This document shows, one piece after another, positions 24,448 to 36,260 of a stretch of 64,000 nt of DNA. The position numbers and the translations under genes are program-made. Each line of letters starts with the position of its first letter. Position 1 is the stretch's first letter. The notes under the pieces were generated by a model. The model had not been told where the DNA came from. It made no database searches and saw only the letters and a program-made list of their open reading frames with translations. The stretch comes from Gibbula magus (Eukaryota > Mollusca > Gastropoda > Trochida > Trochidae). The stretch is from NCBI GenBank assembly GCA_936450465.1, contig OW388296.1:42636448-42700447 (forward strand), given 5' to 3'.

Positions 24448-24460
24448 GCCAAAAATCTAA
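24448..24460 (+). repeat. 13-bp deletion at the indel site of a long monomer
   Basis: GCCAAAAATC runs directly into TAAGTAAAAG, where the normal long monomer has ACGGAAATTATTC between them. This marks the end of the domain-6 trimer array. To the right lies the monomer type also seen at 21,260-21,420 (ATTTCTTCTATCTGCG). Confidence 0.8.
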
Positions 24461-24831
24461 GTAAAAGACGAGCACAAACTACATTTCTTGACAGCGAGGC
24501 TAATAACTTTCTTCAAACTGCATATTTCAGGACCAAACTTGGCTGAGATGTGCATTACCTTGTGTTCTATCGAATGGTTATTTCCGATTTCTTCTATCTG
24601 CGTTACTTTTTAATCTATATTCACTCTTACAGAGAGTCGCATAGCCAATTTGGCCGGAAATTATTCTAAGTCAAAGACGAGTACAAACTACATTTCTTGA
24701 CAGCGAGGCTAATAACTTTCTTCAAACTGCATATTTCAGGACCAAACTTGGCTGAGATGTGCATTACCTTGTGTTCTATCGAATGGTTATTTCGGATTTC
24801 CTGTTTCTGTTTTACTTTTTAATCTATATTC

Positions 24832-24864
24832 ACTCTTACAGAGAGTCGCATAGCCAATTTGGCC
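24832..24864. other. Dyad-symmetry block at the monomer junction (example)
   Basis: Three short symmetries lie within 33 bp of a typical monomer: ACTCT-N5-AGAGT (24,832-24,846), CCAA-T-TTGG (24,854-24,862), and GGCC (24,861-24,864), which overlaps CCGG. In long monomers the last becomes TTTGGCCAAA. A few first-domain monomers near 592, 2,265 and 3,939 have the stronger ACTCTC-AGA-GAGAGT. The block recurs once per monomer except in S-type and K-type junctions. It could form small cruciforms or be a dimeric protein site. Function is inferred only. Confidence 0.6.
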
Positions 24865-25052
24865 GGAAATTATTCTAAGTCAAAGACGAGAACAAACTAC
24901 ATTTCTTGACAGCGAGGCTAATAACTTTCTTCAAACTGTATATTTCAGGACCAAACTTGGCTGAGATGTGCATTACCTTGTGTTCTATCGAATGGTTATT
25001 TCGGATTTCCTGTTTCTGTGTTACTTTTTAATCTATATTCACTCTTACAGAG
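24844..25052 (+). repeat. Representative short monomer (209 bp)
   Basis: This is a clean example of the short form, phased from AGTCGCATAG to the base before the next one. In order it holds: AGTCGCATAG; the pseudo-palindrome CCAATTTGG; GGCC joined directly to GGAAATTATT; the variable AAGTCAAAGACGAG stretch; the variable TTGACAGCGAGG stretch; a conserved core from about 24,918 to 25,000 containing TTTCAGGACCAAAC and TTCTATCGAATGG; a variable ATTTCCTGTTTCTGT stretch; the T-run TTTTTAATC; and TCTTACAGAG. A typical short monomer has 44 C, 35 G and 6 CpG. This form is the bulk of the array, and 209 is the base step of nearly every higher-order period. Confidence 0.95.
24918..25000. other. Conserved core of the monomer (example)
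   Basis: Comparing monomers by eye, most variation falls in three places: the GGCC/GGAA indel site with the AAGTC(A/C)AAGAC stretch; the TTGACAGCGAGG stretch (also TTGAGAG, TTGAGGG, TTGTGAG, TTTTTGGACAG); and the ATTTCCTCTATCTGTC stretch (also ATTTCCTGTTTCTGTG, ATTTAATCTTTCTGTG, CATTTTCTCTATCTGTG). Between the last two lies about 80 bp with few changes, holding CTGCATATTTCAGGACCAAA, TGTGCATTACCTTGTG and CTATCGAATGGTTATTT. Conserved cores in satellites can reflect binding or positioning constraint, but this was not quantified here. Confidence 0.5.
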
Positions 25053-26520
25053 AGTCGCATAGCCAATTTGGCCGGAAAATATTTAAGTCAAAGACGAGAA
25101 AAAACTACATTTCTTGACAGCGAGGCTAATAACTTTCTTCAAACTGCATATTTCAGGACCAAACTTGGCTGAGATGTGCATTACCTTGTGTTCTATCGAA
25201 TGGTTATTTCGGATTTCCTGTTTCTGTGTTACTTTTTAATCTATATTCACTCTTACAGAGAGTCGCATAGCCAATTTCGCCGGAAAATATTTTAAGTCAA
25301 AGACGAGAACAAACTACATTTCTTGACAGCGAGGCTAATAACTTTCTTCAAACTGCATATTTCAGGACCAAACTTGGCTGAAATGTGCATTACCTTGAGT
25401 TATATGGAATGGTTATTTCGGATTTCCTCCATCTGTCTTACTTTTTAATCTATATTCACTCTTACAGAGAGTCGCATAGCCAATTTGGCCGGAAAATATT
25501 AAAAGTCAAAGACGAGAACAAACTACATTTCTTGACAGCGAGGCTAATAACTTTCTTCAAACTGTATATTTCAGGACCAAACTTGGCTGAGATGTGCAAT
25601 ACCTTGTGTTCTATCGAATGGTTATTTCGGATTTCCTGTTTCTGTGTTACTTTTTAATCTATATTCACTCTTACAGAGAGTCACATAGCCAATTTGGACG
25701 GAAATTATTCTAAGTCAAAAATGAGCACAAAATACATTTCTTGACAGCGAGGCTAATAACTTTCTTCAAACTGCATTTTTCAGGACCAAACTTGGCTGAG
25801 ATGTGCATTACCTTGTGTTCTATCGAATGATTATTTCGGATTTCCTGTTTCTGTGTTACTTTTTAATCTATATTCACTCTTACAGAGAGTCGCATAGCCA
25901 ATTTGGCCGGAAATTATTCTAAGTCAAAGACGAGAACAAACTACATTTCTTGACAGCGAGGCTAATAACTTTCTTCAAACTGCATATTTCAGGACCAAAC
26001 TTGGCTGAAATGTGCATTACCTTGAGTTATATGGAATGGTTATTTCGGATTTCCTCCATCTGTCTTACTTTTTAATCTATATTCACTCTTACAGAGAGTC
26101 GCATAGCCAATTTGGCCGGAAAATATTCTAAGTCAAAGACGAGAACAAACTACATTTCTTGACAGCGAGGCTAATAACTTTCTTCAAACTGTATATTTCA
26201 GGACCAAACTTGGCTGAGATGTGCAATACCTTGTGTTCTATCGAATGGTTATTTCGGATTTCCTGTTTCTGTGTTACTTTTTAATCTATATTCACTCTTA
26301 CAGAGAGTCACATAGCCAATTTGGACGGAAATTATTCTAAGTCAAAAATGAGCACAAAATACATTTCTTGACAGCGAGGCTAATAACTTTCTTCAAACTG
26401 CATTTTTCAGGACCAAACTTGGCTGAGATGTGCATTACCTTGTGTTCTATCGAATGATTATTTCGGATTTCCTGTTTCTGTGTTACTTTTTAATCTATAT
26501 TCACTCTTACAGAGAGTCGC

Positions 26521-29500
26521 ATAGCCAATTTGGCCGGAAATTATTCTAAGTCAAAGACGAGAACAAACTACATTTCTTGACAGCGAGGCTAATAACTTTC
26601 TTCAAACTGCATATTTCAGGACCAAACTTGGCTGAAATGTGCATTACCTTGAGTTATATGGAATGGTTATTTCGGATTTCCTCCATCTGTCTTACTTTTT
26701 AATCTATATTCACTCTTACAGAGAGTCGCATAGCCAATTTGGCCGGAAAATATTCTAAGTCAAAGACGAGAACAAACTACATTTCTTGACAGCGAGGCTA
26801 ATAACTTTCTTCAAACTGTATATTTCAGGACCAAACTTGGCTGAGATGTGCAATACCTTGTGTTCTATCGAATGGTTATTTCGGATTTCCTGTTTCTGTG
26901 TTACTTTTTAATCTATATTCACTCTTACAGAGAGTCACATAGCCAATTTGGACGGAAATTATTCTAAGTCAAAAATGAGCACAAAATACATTTCTTGACA
27001 GCGAGGCTAATAACTTTCTTCAAACTGCATTTTTCAGGACCAAACTTGGCTGAGATGTGCATTACCTTGTGTTCTATCGAATGATTATTTCGGATTTCCT
27101 GTTTCTGTGTTACTTTTTAATCTATATTCACTCTTACAGAGAGTCGCATAGCCAATTTGGCCGGAAATTATTCTAAGTCAAAGACGAGAACAAAGTACAT
27201 TTCTTGACAGCGAGGCTAATAACTTTCTTCAAACTGCATATTTCAGGACAAAACTTGGCTGAAATGTGCATTACCTTGTGCTCTATCGAATGGTAATTTC
27301 GGATTTCCTCTATATGTGTTACTTTTAAATCTATATTCACTCTTACAGAGAGTCGCATATCCAATTTGGCCGGAAATTATTCTAAGTCAAAGACGAGAAC
27401 AAACTACATTTCTTGACAGCGAGGCTAATAACTTTCTTCAAACTGTATATTTCAGGACCAAACTTGGCTGAGATGTGCATTACCTTGTGTTCTATCGAAT
27501 GGTTATTTCGGATTTCCTGTTTCTGTGTTACTTTTTAATCTATATTCACTCTTCCAGAGAGTCGCATAGCCAATTTGGCCGGAAAATATTTTAAGTCAAA
27601 GACGAGAACAAACTACATTTCTTGACAGCGAGGCTAATAACTTTCTTCAAACTGCATATTTCAGGACCAAACTTGGCTGAAATGTGCATTACCTTGAGTT
27701 CTATCGAATGGTTATTTCGGATTTCGTCCATCTGTCTTACTTTTTAATCTATATTCACTCTTACAGAGAGTCGCATAGCCAATTTGGCCGGAAAATATTC
27801 TAAGTCAAAGACGAGAACAAACTACATTTCTTGACAGCGAGGCTAATAACTTTCTTCAAACTGTATATTTCAGGACCAAACTTGGCTGAGATGTGCAATA
27901 CCTTGTGTTCTATCGAATGGTTATTTCGGATTTCCTGTTTCTGTGTTACTTTTTAATCTTTATTCACTCTTACAGAGAGTCACATAGCCAATTTGGACGG
28001 AAATTATTCTAAGTCAAAAATGAGCACAAAATACATTTCTTGACAGCGAGGCTAATAACTTTCTTCAAACTGCATTTTTCAGGACCAAACTTGGCTGAGA
28101 TGTGCATTACCTTGTGTTCTATCGAATGATTATTTCGGATTTCCTGTTTCTGTGTTACTTTTTAATCTATATTCACTCTTACAGAGAGTCGCATAGCCAA
28201 TTTGGCCGGAAAATATTTTAAGTCAAAGACGAGAACAAACTACATTTCTTGACAGCGAGGCTAATAACTTTCTTCAAACTGCATATTTAAGGATCAGACT
28301 TGGCTGAAACGTGCACTACCTTTTGTTCTATCGAATGGTTATTTCGGATTTCCTCTGTCTGTCTTACTTTTTTAATCTATATTCACTCTTACAGAGAGTC
28401 GCATAGCCAATTTGGCCAAAAATAACGGAAATTATTCTAAGTCAAAGACGAGAACAAACTACATTTCTTGAGAGCGAGGTTTATATCTTTCTTCAAACTG
28501 CATATTTCAGGACCAAACTTGGCTGAGATGTGCATTACCTTGTGTTCTATCGAATGATTATTTCGGATTTCCTGTTTCTGTGTTACTTTTTAATCTATAT
28601 TCACTCTTACAGAGAGTCGCATAGCCAATTTGGCCGGAAATTATTTTAAGTCAGAGACGAGAACAAACTACATTTCTTGAGAGCGAGGCTAATAACTTTC
28701 TTCGATCTGCATATTTCAGGACAAAACCTGGCTGAGATGTGCATTACCTTGTGTTCTATTGAATGGTTATTTTTGATTTCCTGTTTTTGTGATACTTTTT
28801 AATCTATATTCACTCTTACAGAGAGTCGCATAGCCAATTTGGCCGGAAAATATTTTAAGTCAAAGACGAGAACAAACTACATTTCTTGACAGCGAGGCTA
28901 ATAACTTTCTTCAAACTGCATATTTCAGGACCAAACTTGGCTGAAATGTGCATTACCTTGAGTTATATGGAATGGTTATTTCGGATTTCCTCCATCTGTC
29001 TTACTTTTTAATCTATATTCACTCTTACAGAGAGTCGCATAGCCAATTTGGCCGGAAAATATTCTAAGTCAAAGACGAGAACAAACTACATTTCTTGACA
29101 GCGAGGCTAATAACTTTCTTCAAACTGTATATTTCAGGACCAAACTTGGCTGAGATGTGCAATACCTTGTGTTCTATCGAATGGTTTTTTCGGATTTCCT
29201 GTTTCTGTGTTACTTTTTAATCTATATTCACTCTTACAGAGAGTCACATAGCCAATTTGGACGGAAATTATTCTAAGTCAAAAATGAGCACAAAATACAT
29301 TTCTTGACAGCGAGGCTAATAACTTTCTTCAAACTGCATTTTTCAGGACCAAACTTGGCTGAGATGTGCATTACCTTGTGTTCTATCGAATGATTATTTC
29401 GGATTTCCTGTTTCTGTGTTACTTTTTAATCTATATTCACTCTTACAGAGAGTCGCATAGCCAATTTGGCCGGAAATTATTCTAAGTCAAAGACGAGAAC

Positions 29501-31137
29501 AAACTACATTTCTTGACAGCGAGGCTAATAACTTTCTTCAAACTGCATATTTCAGGACAAAACTTGGCTGAAATGTGCATTACCTTGTGCTCTATCGAAT
29601 GGTAATTTCGGATTTCCTCTATATGTGTTACTTTTAAATCTATATTCACTCTTACAGAGAGTCGCATATCCAATTTGGCCGGAAATTATTCTAAGTCAAA
29701 GACGAGAACAAACTACATTTCTTGACAGCGAGGCTAATAACTTTCTTCAAACTGTATATTTCAGGACCAAACTTGGCTGAGATGTGCATTACCTTGTGTT
29801 CTATCGAATGGTTATTTCGGATTTCCTGTTTCTGTGTTACTTTTTAATCTATATTCACTCTTCCAGAGAGTCGCATAGCCAATTTGGCCGGAAGATATTT
29901 TAAGTCAAAGACGAGAACAAACTACATTTCTTGACAGCGAGGCTAATAACTTTCTTCAAACTGCATATTTCAGGACCAAACTTGGCTGAAATGTGCATTA
30001 CCTTGAGTTCTATCGAATGGTTATTTCGGATTTCGTCCATCTGTCTTACTTTTTAATCTATATTCACTCTTACAGAGAGTCGCATAGCCAATTTGGCCGG
30101 AAAATATTCTAAGTCAAAGACGAGAACAAACTACATTTCTTGACAGCGAGGCTAATAACTTTCTTCAAACTGTATATTTCAGGACCAAACTTGGCTGAGA
30201 TGTGCAATACCTTGTGTTCTATCGAATGGTTATTTCGGATTTCCTGTTTCTGTGTTACTTTTTAATCTTTATTCACTCTTACAGAGAGTCACTAGCCAAT
30301 TTGGACGGAAATTATTCTAAGTAAAAAATGAGCACAAAATACATTTCTTGACAGCGAGGCTAATAACTTTCTTCAAACTGCATTTTTCAGGACCAAACTT
30401 GGCTGAGATGTGCATTACCTTGTGTTCTATCGAATGATTATTTCGGATTTCCTGTTTCTGTGTTACTTTTTAATCTATATTCACTCTTACAGAGAGTCGC
30501 ATAGCCAATTTGGCCGGAAAATATTTTAAGTCAAAGACGAGAACAAACTACATTTCTTGACAGCGAGGCTAATAACTTTCTTCAAACTGCATATTTCAGG
30601 ATCAGACTTGGCTGAAACGTGCACTACCTTTTGTTCTATCGAATGGTTATTTCGGATTTCCTCTTTCTGTCTTACTTTTTTAATCTATATTCACTCTTAC
30701 AGAGAGTCGCATAGCCAATTTGGCCAAAAATAACGGAAATTATTTTAAGTCAAAGACGAGAACAAACTACATTTCTTGAGAGCGAGGTTTATATCTTTCT
30801 TCAAACTGCATATTTCAGGACCAAACTTGGCTGAGATGTGCATCACCTTGTGTTCTATCGAATGATTATTTCGGATTTCCTGTTTCTGTGTTACTTTTTA
30901 ATCTATATTCACTCTTACAGAGAGTCGCATAGCCAATTTGGCCGGAAATTATTTTAAGTCAGAGACGAGAACAAACTACATTTCTTGAGAGCGAGGCTAA
31001 TAACTTTCTTCGATCTGCATATTTCAGGACAAAACCTGGCTGAGATGTGCATTACCTTGTGTTCTATTGAATGGTTATTTTTGATTTCCTGTTTTTGTGA
31101 TACTTTTTAATCTATATTCACTCTTACAGAGAGTCGC
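26521..31137 (+). repeat. Domain 7b: 2,309-bp HOR (11 monomers), two copies
   Basis: Copy A runs about 26,521-28,829 and copy B about 28,830-31,137. Shared marks at +2,309 (one base less after 30,291) are CTTGAGTTATATGG (26,648/28,957), GGTAATTTCGG with CTCTATATGTG (27,291/29,600), CACTCTTCCAGAGAG (27,547/29,856), ATTTCGTCCATC, the long monomer with AAAAATAACGG, GAGGTTTATATC and ATTTTTGATTTCCTG (28,769/31,077). Copy B has a one-base loss in GAGTCACTAGCC at 30,286-30,297. Ten short and one long monomer account for the length. Confidence 0.9.
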
Positions 31138-31139
31138 AT

Positions 31140-31152
31140 GGCCAATTTGGCC
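31140..31152. other. GGCCAATTTGGCC perfect odd palindrome
   Basis: CATGG replaces CATAG and extends the usual dyad to 13 bp, as at 19,731. It lies at the right edge of the 2,309-bp domain. Confidence 0.8.
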
Positions 31153-31348
31153 GGAAATTATTCTAAGTCAAAGACGAAAACAAACTACATTTCTTGACAG
31201 CGAGGCTAATAACTTTCTTCAAACTGCATATTTCAGGACCAAACTTGGCTGAGATGTGCATTACCTTGTGTTCTATTGAATGGTTATTTCTGATTTCCTC
31301 TTTCTGTGTTACTTTTTAATCTATATTCACTCTTACAGAGAGTTGCAT

Positions 31349-31361
31349 GGCCAATTTGGCC
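31349..31361. other. GGCCAATTTGGCC perfect odd palindrome
   Basis: It lies one monomer (209 bp) right of the copy at 31,140, here after AGTTGCATGG. The next monomer has GGACAAAAATCACGG and lacks it. Confidence 0.8.
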
Positions 31362-34300
31362 GGAAATTATTCTAAGTCAAAGACGAGTACAAACTACCTT
31401 TCTTGACAGCGAGGCTAATAACTTTATTCAAACTGCATATTTCAGGACCAAACTTGGATGAATTGTGCATTACCTTGTGTTCTTTCGAATGGATATTTCT
31501 GATTTCCTGTTTCTGTGTTACTTTTTAATCTATATTCACTCTTACGGAGAGTCGCATAGCCAATTTGGACAAAAATCACGGAAATGATTCTAATTCAAAG
31601 ACGAGAACAAACTACATTTCTTGTGAGCGATTCTAATAACTTTCTTCAAACTGCATATTTCAGGACCAAACTTGGCTGAGATGTGCATTTTATTGTGTTC
31701 TATTGAATGGTTATTTCGGATTTTCTCTATCTGTGTTACTTTTTAATCTATATTCACTCTTACAGAGAGCCGCATAGCCAATTTGGCCAAATATCACGGA
31801 AATTATTCTAATTCAAATATGAGAACAAACTACATTTCTTGTGAGCGAGTCTAATAACTTTATTCAAACTGCATATTTCAGGACCAAACTTGGCTGAATT
31901 GTGCATTACCTTGTGTTGTATCGAATGGTTATTTCGGATTTAATCTTTCTGTGTTACTTTTTAATCTATATTCACTCTTACAGAGAGTCGCATAGCCAAT
32001 TTGGCCGGAAATTATTCTAAGTAAAAGACGAGCACAAACTACATTTCTTGACAGCGAGGCTAATAACTTTCTTCAATCTGCATATTTCATTACCAAACTT
32101 GGCTGAGATGTGCATTACCATGTGTTCTATCGAATGGTTATTTCGGATTTCCTCTATCTGTGTTACTTTTAAATCTATATTCACTCTTACAGAGAGTCGC
32201 ATAGCCAATTTGGCCAAAAATCACGGAAATTATTCTAAGTCAAAGACGAGAACAAACTACATTTCTTGAGAGCGAGGCTAATAACTTTCTTCAAATTGCA
32301 TATTTCAGGACCAAACTTGGCTGATATGTGCATTACCTTGTGTTCTATCGAATGGTTATTTCGGATTTCCTCTATCTATCTTACTTTTTAATCTATATTC
32401 ACTCTTACAGAGAGTCGCATAACCAATTTGGCCAAAAATCACGGAAATTATTCTAAGTCAAAGACGAGAATAAACTACATTTCTTGAGAGCGAGGCTAAT
32501 AACTTTCTTCAAATTGCATATTTCAGGACCAAACTTGGCTTACTTGTGCATTACATTGTGTTCTATCGAATGGTTATTTCTCATTTTCTCTATCTGTGTT
32601 ACTTTTTAATCTATATTCACTCTTACAGAGAGTCGCATAGCCAATTTGGCCGGAAATTATTCTAAGTCAAAGACGAGAACAAACTACATTTCTTGAGAGC
32701 GAGGCTAATAACTTTATTCAAACTGCATATTTCATTACCAAACTTGGCTGAAATGTGCATTACCTTGTGCTCTATCGAATGGTTATTTCGGATTTCCTCT
32801 ATCTGTGTTACTTTTAAATCTATATTCACTCTTACAGAGAGTCGCATAGCCAATTTGGCCGGAAAATATTTTAAGTCAAAGACGAGAACAAACTACATTT
32901 CTTGACAGCGAGGCTAATAACTTTCTTCAAACTGCATATTTCAGGATCAAACTTTGCTGAAACGTGCACTACCTTGTGTTCTATCGAATGGTTATTTCGG
33001 ATTTCCTCTGTCTGTCTTACTTTTTTAATCTATATTCACTCTTACAGAGAGTCGCATAGCCAATTTGGCCGGAAATTATTCTAAGTCAAAGACGAGGACA
33101 AACTACATTTCTTTACAGCGAGGCTAATAACTTCATCAAACTGCATATTTCAGTACCAAACTTGGCTGAGATGTGCATTACCTTGTGTTCTATCGAATGG
33201 TTATTTCCGATTTCTTCTATCTGTCTTACTTTATAATCTATATTCACTCTTACAAAACATTCGCATAGCCAATTTGGCCAAAAATCACGGAAATTATTCT
33301 AAGTCAAAGATGAGCACAAACTACATTTCTTGAGAGCGAGGCTAATAACTTTCTTCAAACTGCATATTTCAGGACAAAACTTGGCTGATATGTGCATTAC
33401 CTTGTGTTCTATCGAATGGTTATTTCGGATTTCCTCTATCTGTTTTATTTTTTAATCTATATTCACTCTTACAGAGAGTCGCATAGCCAATTTGGCCGGA
33501 AATTATTCTAAGTCAAAGACGAGAACAAACTACATTTCTTGACAGCGAGGCAAATAACTTTGTTCAAACTGCATATTTCAGGACCAAACTTGGCTGAATT
33601 GTGCATTACCTTGTGTTCTATCGAATGGTTATTTCGGATTTAATCTTTCTGTGTTACTTTTTAATCTATATTCACTCTTACAGAGAGTCGCATAGCCAAT
33701 TTGGCCGGAAATTATTCTAAGTAAAAGACGAGCACAAACTACATTTCTTGACAGCGAGGCTAATAACTTTCTTCAATCTGCATATTTCAGGACAAAACTT
33801 GGCTGATATGTGCATTACCTTGTTGTCTATCGAATGGTTATTTCGGATTTCCTCTTTCTATCTTACTTTTTAATCTATATTCACTCTTACAGAGAGTCGC
33901 ATAGCCAATTTGGACAAAAATCACGAAAATTATTCTAAGTCAAAGATGAGAACAAACTACATTTCTAGAGAGCGAGTCTAATAACTTTGTTCAAACTGCA
34001 TATTTCAGGACCAAACTTGGCTGAATTGTGCATTACCTTGTGTTCTATCGAATGGTTATTTCCGATTTCTTCTATCTGTCTTACTTTATAATCTATATTC
34101 ACTCTTACAAAACATTCGCATAGCCAATTTCGCCAAAAATCACGGAAATTATTCTAAGTCAAAGATGAGCACAAATTACATTTCTTGAGAGCGAGGCTAA
34201 TAACTTTCTTCAAACTGCATATTTCAGGACCAAACTTGGCTGAGATGTGCGTTACCTTGTGTTCTATCGAATGGTTATTCCGGATTTCCTCTACCTGTCT

Positions 34301-34444
34301 TACTTTTTAATCTATATTCACTCTTACAAAATATTCGCATAGCCAATTTGGCCAAAAATCACGGAAATTATTCTAAGTCAAAGATGAGCACAAACTACAT
34401 TTCTTGAGAGCGAGGCTAATAACTTTCTTCAAACTGCATATTTC

Positions 34445-36194
34445 AGGACAAAACTTGGCTGATATGTGCATTACCTTGTGTTCTATCGAATGGTTATTTC
34501 GGATTTCCTCTATCTGTTTTATTTTTTAATCTATATTCACTCTTACAGAGAGTCGCATAGCCAATTTGGCCGGAAATTATTCTAAGTCAAAGACGAGAAC
34601 AAACTACATTTCTTGAGGGCGAGGCTAATAACATTCTTCAAACTGCATATTTCAGGACCAAACTTGGCTGAAATGTGCATTACCTTGTTGTCTATCGAAT
34701 GGTTATTTCGGATTTCCTCTTTCTATCTTTCTTTTTAATCTATATTCACTCTTACAGAGAGTCGCATAGCCAATTTGGACACAAATCACGAAAATTATTC
34801 TAAGTCAAAGATGAGAACAAACTACATTTCTTGTGAGCGAGTCTAATAACTTTGTTCACACTGCATATTTCAGGACCAAACTTGGCTGAATTGTGCATTA
34901 CCTTGTGTTCTATCGAATGGTTATTTCGGATTTAATCTTTCTGTGTTACTTTATAATCTATATTCACTCTTACAGAGAGTCGCATAGCAAATTTGGCCGG
35001 AAATTATTCTAAGTAAAAGACGAGCACAAACTACATTTCTTGACAGCGAGGCTAATAACTTTCTTCAATCTGCATATTTCAGGACAAAACTTGGCTGATA
35101 TGTGCATTACCTTGTGTTCTATCGAATGGTTATTTCGGATTTCCTCTATCTGTTTTATTTTTTAATCTATATTCACTCTTACAGAGAGTCGCATAGCCAA
35201 TTTGGCCGGAAATTATTCTAAGTCAAAGACGAGAACAAACTACATTTCTTGAGGGCGAGGCTAATAACATTCTTCAAACTGCATATTTCAGGACCAAACT
35301 TGGCTGAAATGTGCATTACCTTGTTGTCTATCGAATGGTTATTTCGGATTTCCTCTTTCTATCTTTCTTTTTAATCTATATTCACTCTTACAGAGAGTCG
35401 CATAGCCAATTTGGACACAAATCACGAAAATTATTCTAAGTCAAAGATGAGAACAAACTACATTTCTTGTGAGCGAGTCTAATAACTTTGTTCACACTGC
35501 ATATTTCAGGACCAAACTTGGCTGAATTGTGCATTACCTTGTGTTCTATCGAATGGTTATTTCGGATTTAATCTTTCTGTGTTACTTTATAATCTATATT
35601 CACTCTTACAGAGAGTCGCATAGCAAATTTGGCCGGAAATTATTCTAAGTAAAAGACGAGCACAAACTACATTTCTTGACAGCGAGGCTAATAACTTTCT
35701 TCAATCTGCATATTTCAGGACAAAACTTGGCTGATATGTGCATTACCTTTTGTTCTATCGAATGGTTATTTCGGATTTCCTCTATCTGTTCTATTTTTTA
35801 ATCTATATTCACTCTTACAGAGAGTCGCATAGCCAATTTGGCCGGAAATTATTCTAAGTCAAAGACGAGAACAAACTACATTTCTTGAAGGCGAGGCTAA
35901 TAACATTCTTCAAACTGCATATTTCAGGACCAAACTTGGCTGAAATGTGCATTACATTGTTGTCTATCGAATGGTTATTTCGGATTTCCTCTTTCTATCT
36001 TACTTTTTAATCTATATTCACTCTTACAGAGAGTCGCATAGCCATTTTGGACAAAAATCACGAAAATTATTCTAAGTCAAAGATGAGAACAAACTACATT
36101 TCTTGTGAGCGAGTCTAATAACTTTGTTCAAACTGCATATTTCAGGACCAAACTTGGCTGAATTGTGCATTACCTTGTGTTCTATCGAATGGTT
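34445..36194 (+). repeat. Domain 8b: 636-bp trimer (209+209+218)
   Basis: AGGACAAAACTTGGCTGATATG recurs at 34,445, 35,081 and 35,717, and TCTTGA(G/A)GGCGAGGC at 34,611, 35,247 and 35,883, a 636-bp period. The trimer is: a TGTTTTATTTTTTAATC monomer; a GAGGGCGAGG / AACATTCTTC / TTGTTGTCTATCG monomer; and a long GGACA(A/C)AAATCACGAAAATT / TTGTGAGCGAGTC / ATTTAATCTTTC monomer. About 2.75 copies are present. The same monomer types build the arrays right of 43.7 kb. Confidence 0.88.
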
Positions 36195-36220
36195 ATTTCC
36201 GATTTCTTCTATCTGTCTTA

Positions 36221-36260
36221 CTTTATAATCTATATTCACTCTTACAAAACATTCGCATAG
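36221..36260 (+). repeat. Representative K-type junction (CTTACAAAACATTCGC)
   Basis: In this variant the usual CTTTTTAATC is often CTTTATAATC, and the junction CTTACAGAGAGTCGC becomes CTTACAAAACATTCGC, one base longer. It is followed by a long monomer with AAAAATCAC. The change destroys the ACTCT/AGAGT dyad. I see it only from about 33.2 kb to 60.8 kb, for example near 33,254, 34,109, 36,680, 39,643, 40,498, 43,250, 43,680, 45,390, 52,830, 54,757, 56,893 and 60,078 (CAACACATTCGC at 60,723). It is therefore a marker of the right half of the window. Confidence 0.85.

Larger units (their letters stand above)
20435..24456 (+). repeat. Domain 6: 645-bp trimer nested in a 2,789-bp 13-mer
   Basis: The trimer is one short monomer (AAGTAAAAG, GCTAATAGC, CTCCATCTGTC) and two long ones (AAAAATCAC, then GGAAAACAATCCC), so 209+218+218 = 645 bp. 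It recurs at 21,712, 22,357 and 23,647 (2 x 645), and at 20,858 with one extra short monomer (854 bp). Three private mutations recur at +2,789: CTTGTGTGCTATC (20,503/23,292), TTGGATGAGATG (20,691/23,480) and ATTTTGCCAAAAATC (20,800/23,589). Since 2,789 = 4 x 645 + 209, a second level of order is present. The second 13-mer is incomplete. Confidence 0.88.
24457..26520 (+). repeat. Domain 7a: short monomers, 627-bp trimer emerging
   Basis: Only short monomers of the ATTTCCTGTTTCTG type occur, several with GGAAAATATT in place of GGAAATTATT. CTTGAGTTATATGGAATGG occurs at 25,394, 26,021 and 26,648, a 627-bp (3 x 209) period. The trimer also carries GAGTCACATAGCC with GGACGGAAATT, CTGCATTTTTCAGG and CGAATGATTATTTC. 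One monomer near 25,078 has lost a base in AAATATTTAAG. Confidence 0.85.
31138..34444 (+). repeat. Domain 8a: heterogeneous monomers, transition zone
   Basis: No multi-monomer period is obvious over 3.3 kb. Unusual single variants cluster here: TTGTGAGCGATTC and TTGTGAGCGAGTC, GGATTTAATCTTTC, TTTCATTACC and TTTCAGTACC in place of TTTCAGGACC, CTTACGGAGAG (31,542), and GGCCAAATATCAC, which makes the 12-bp palindrome ATTTGGCCAAAT near 31,782. The first K-type junction appears at 33,254. Types that define the right half of the window start here, so this looks like an older or boundary segment. Confidence 0.75.
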
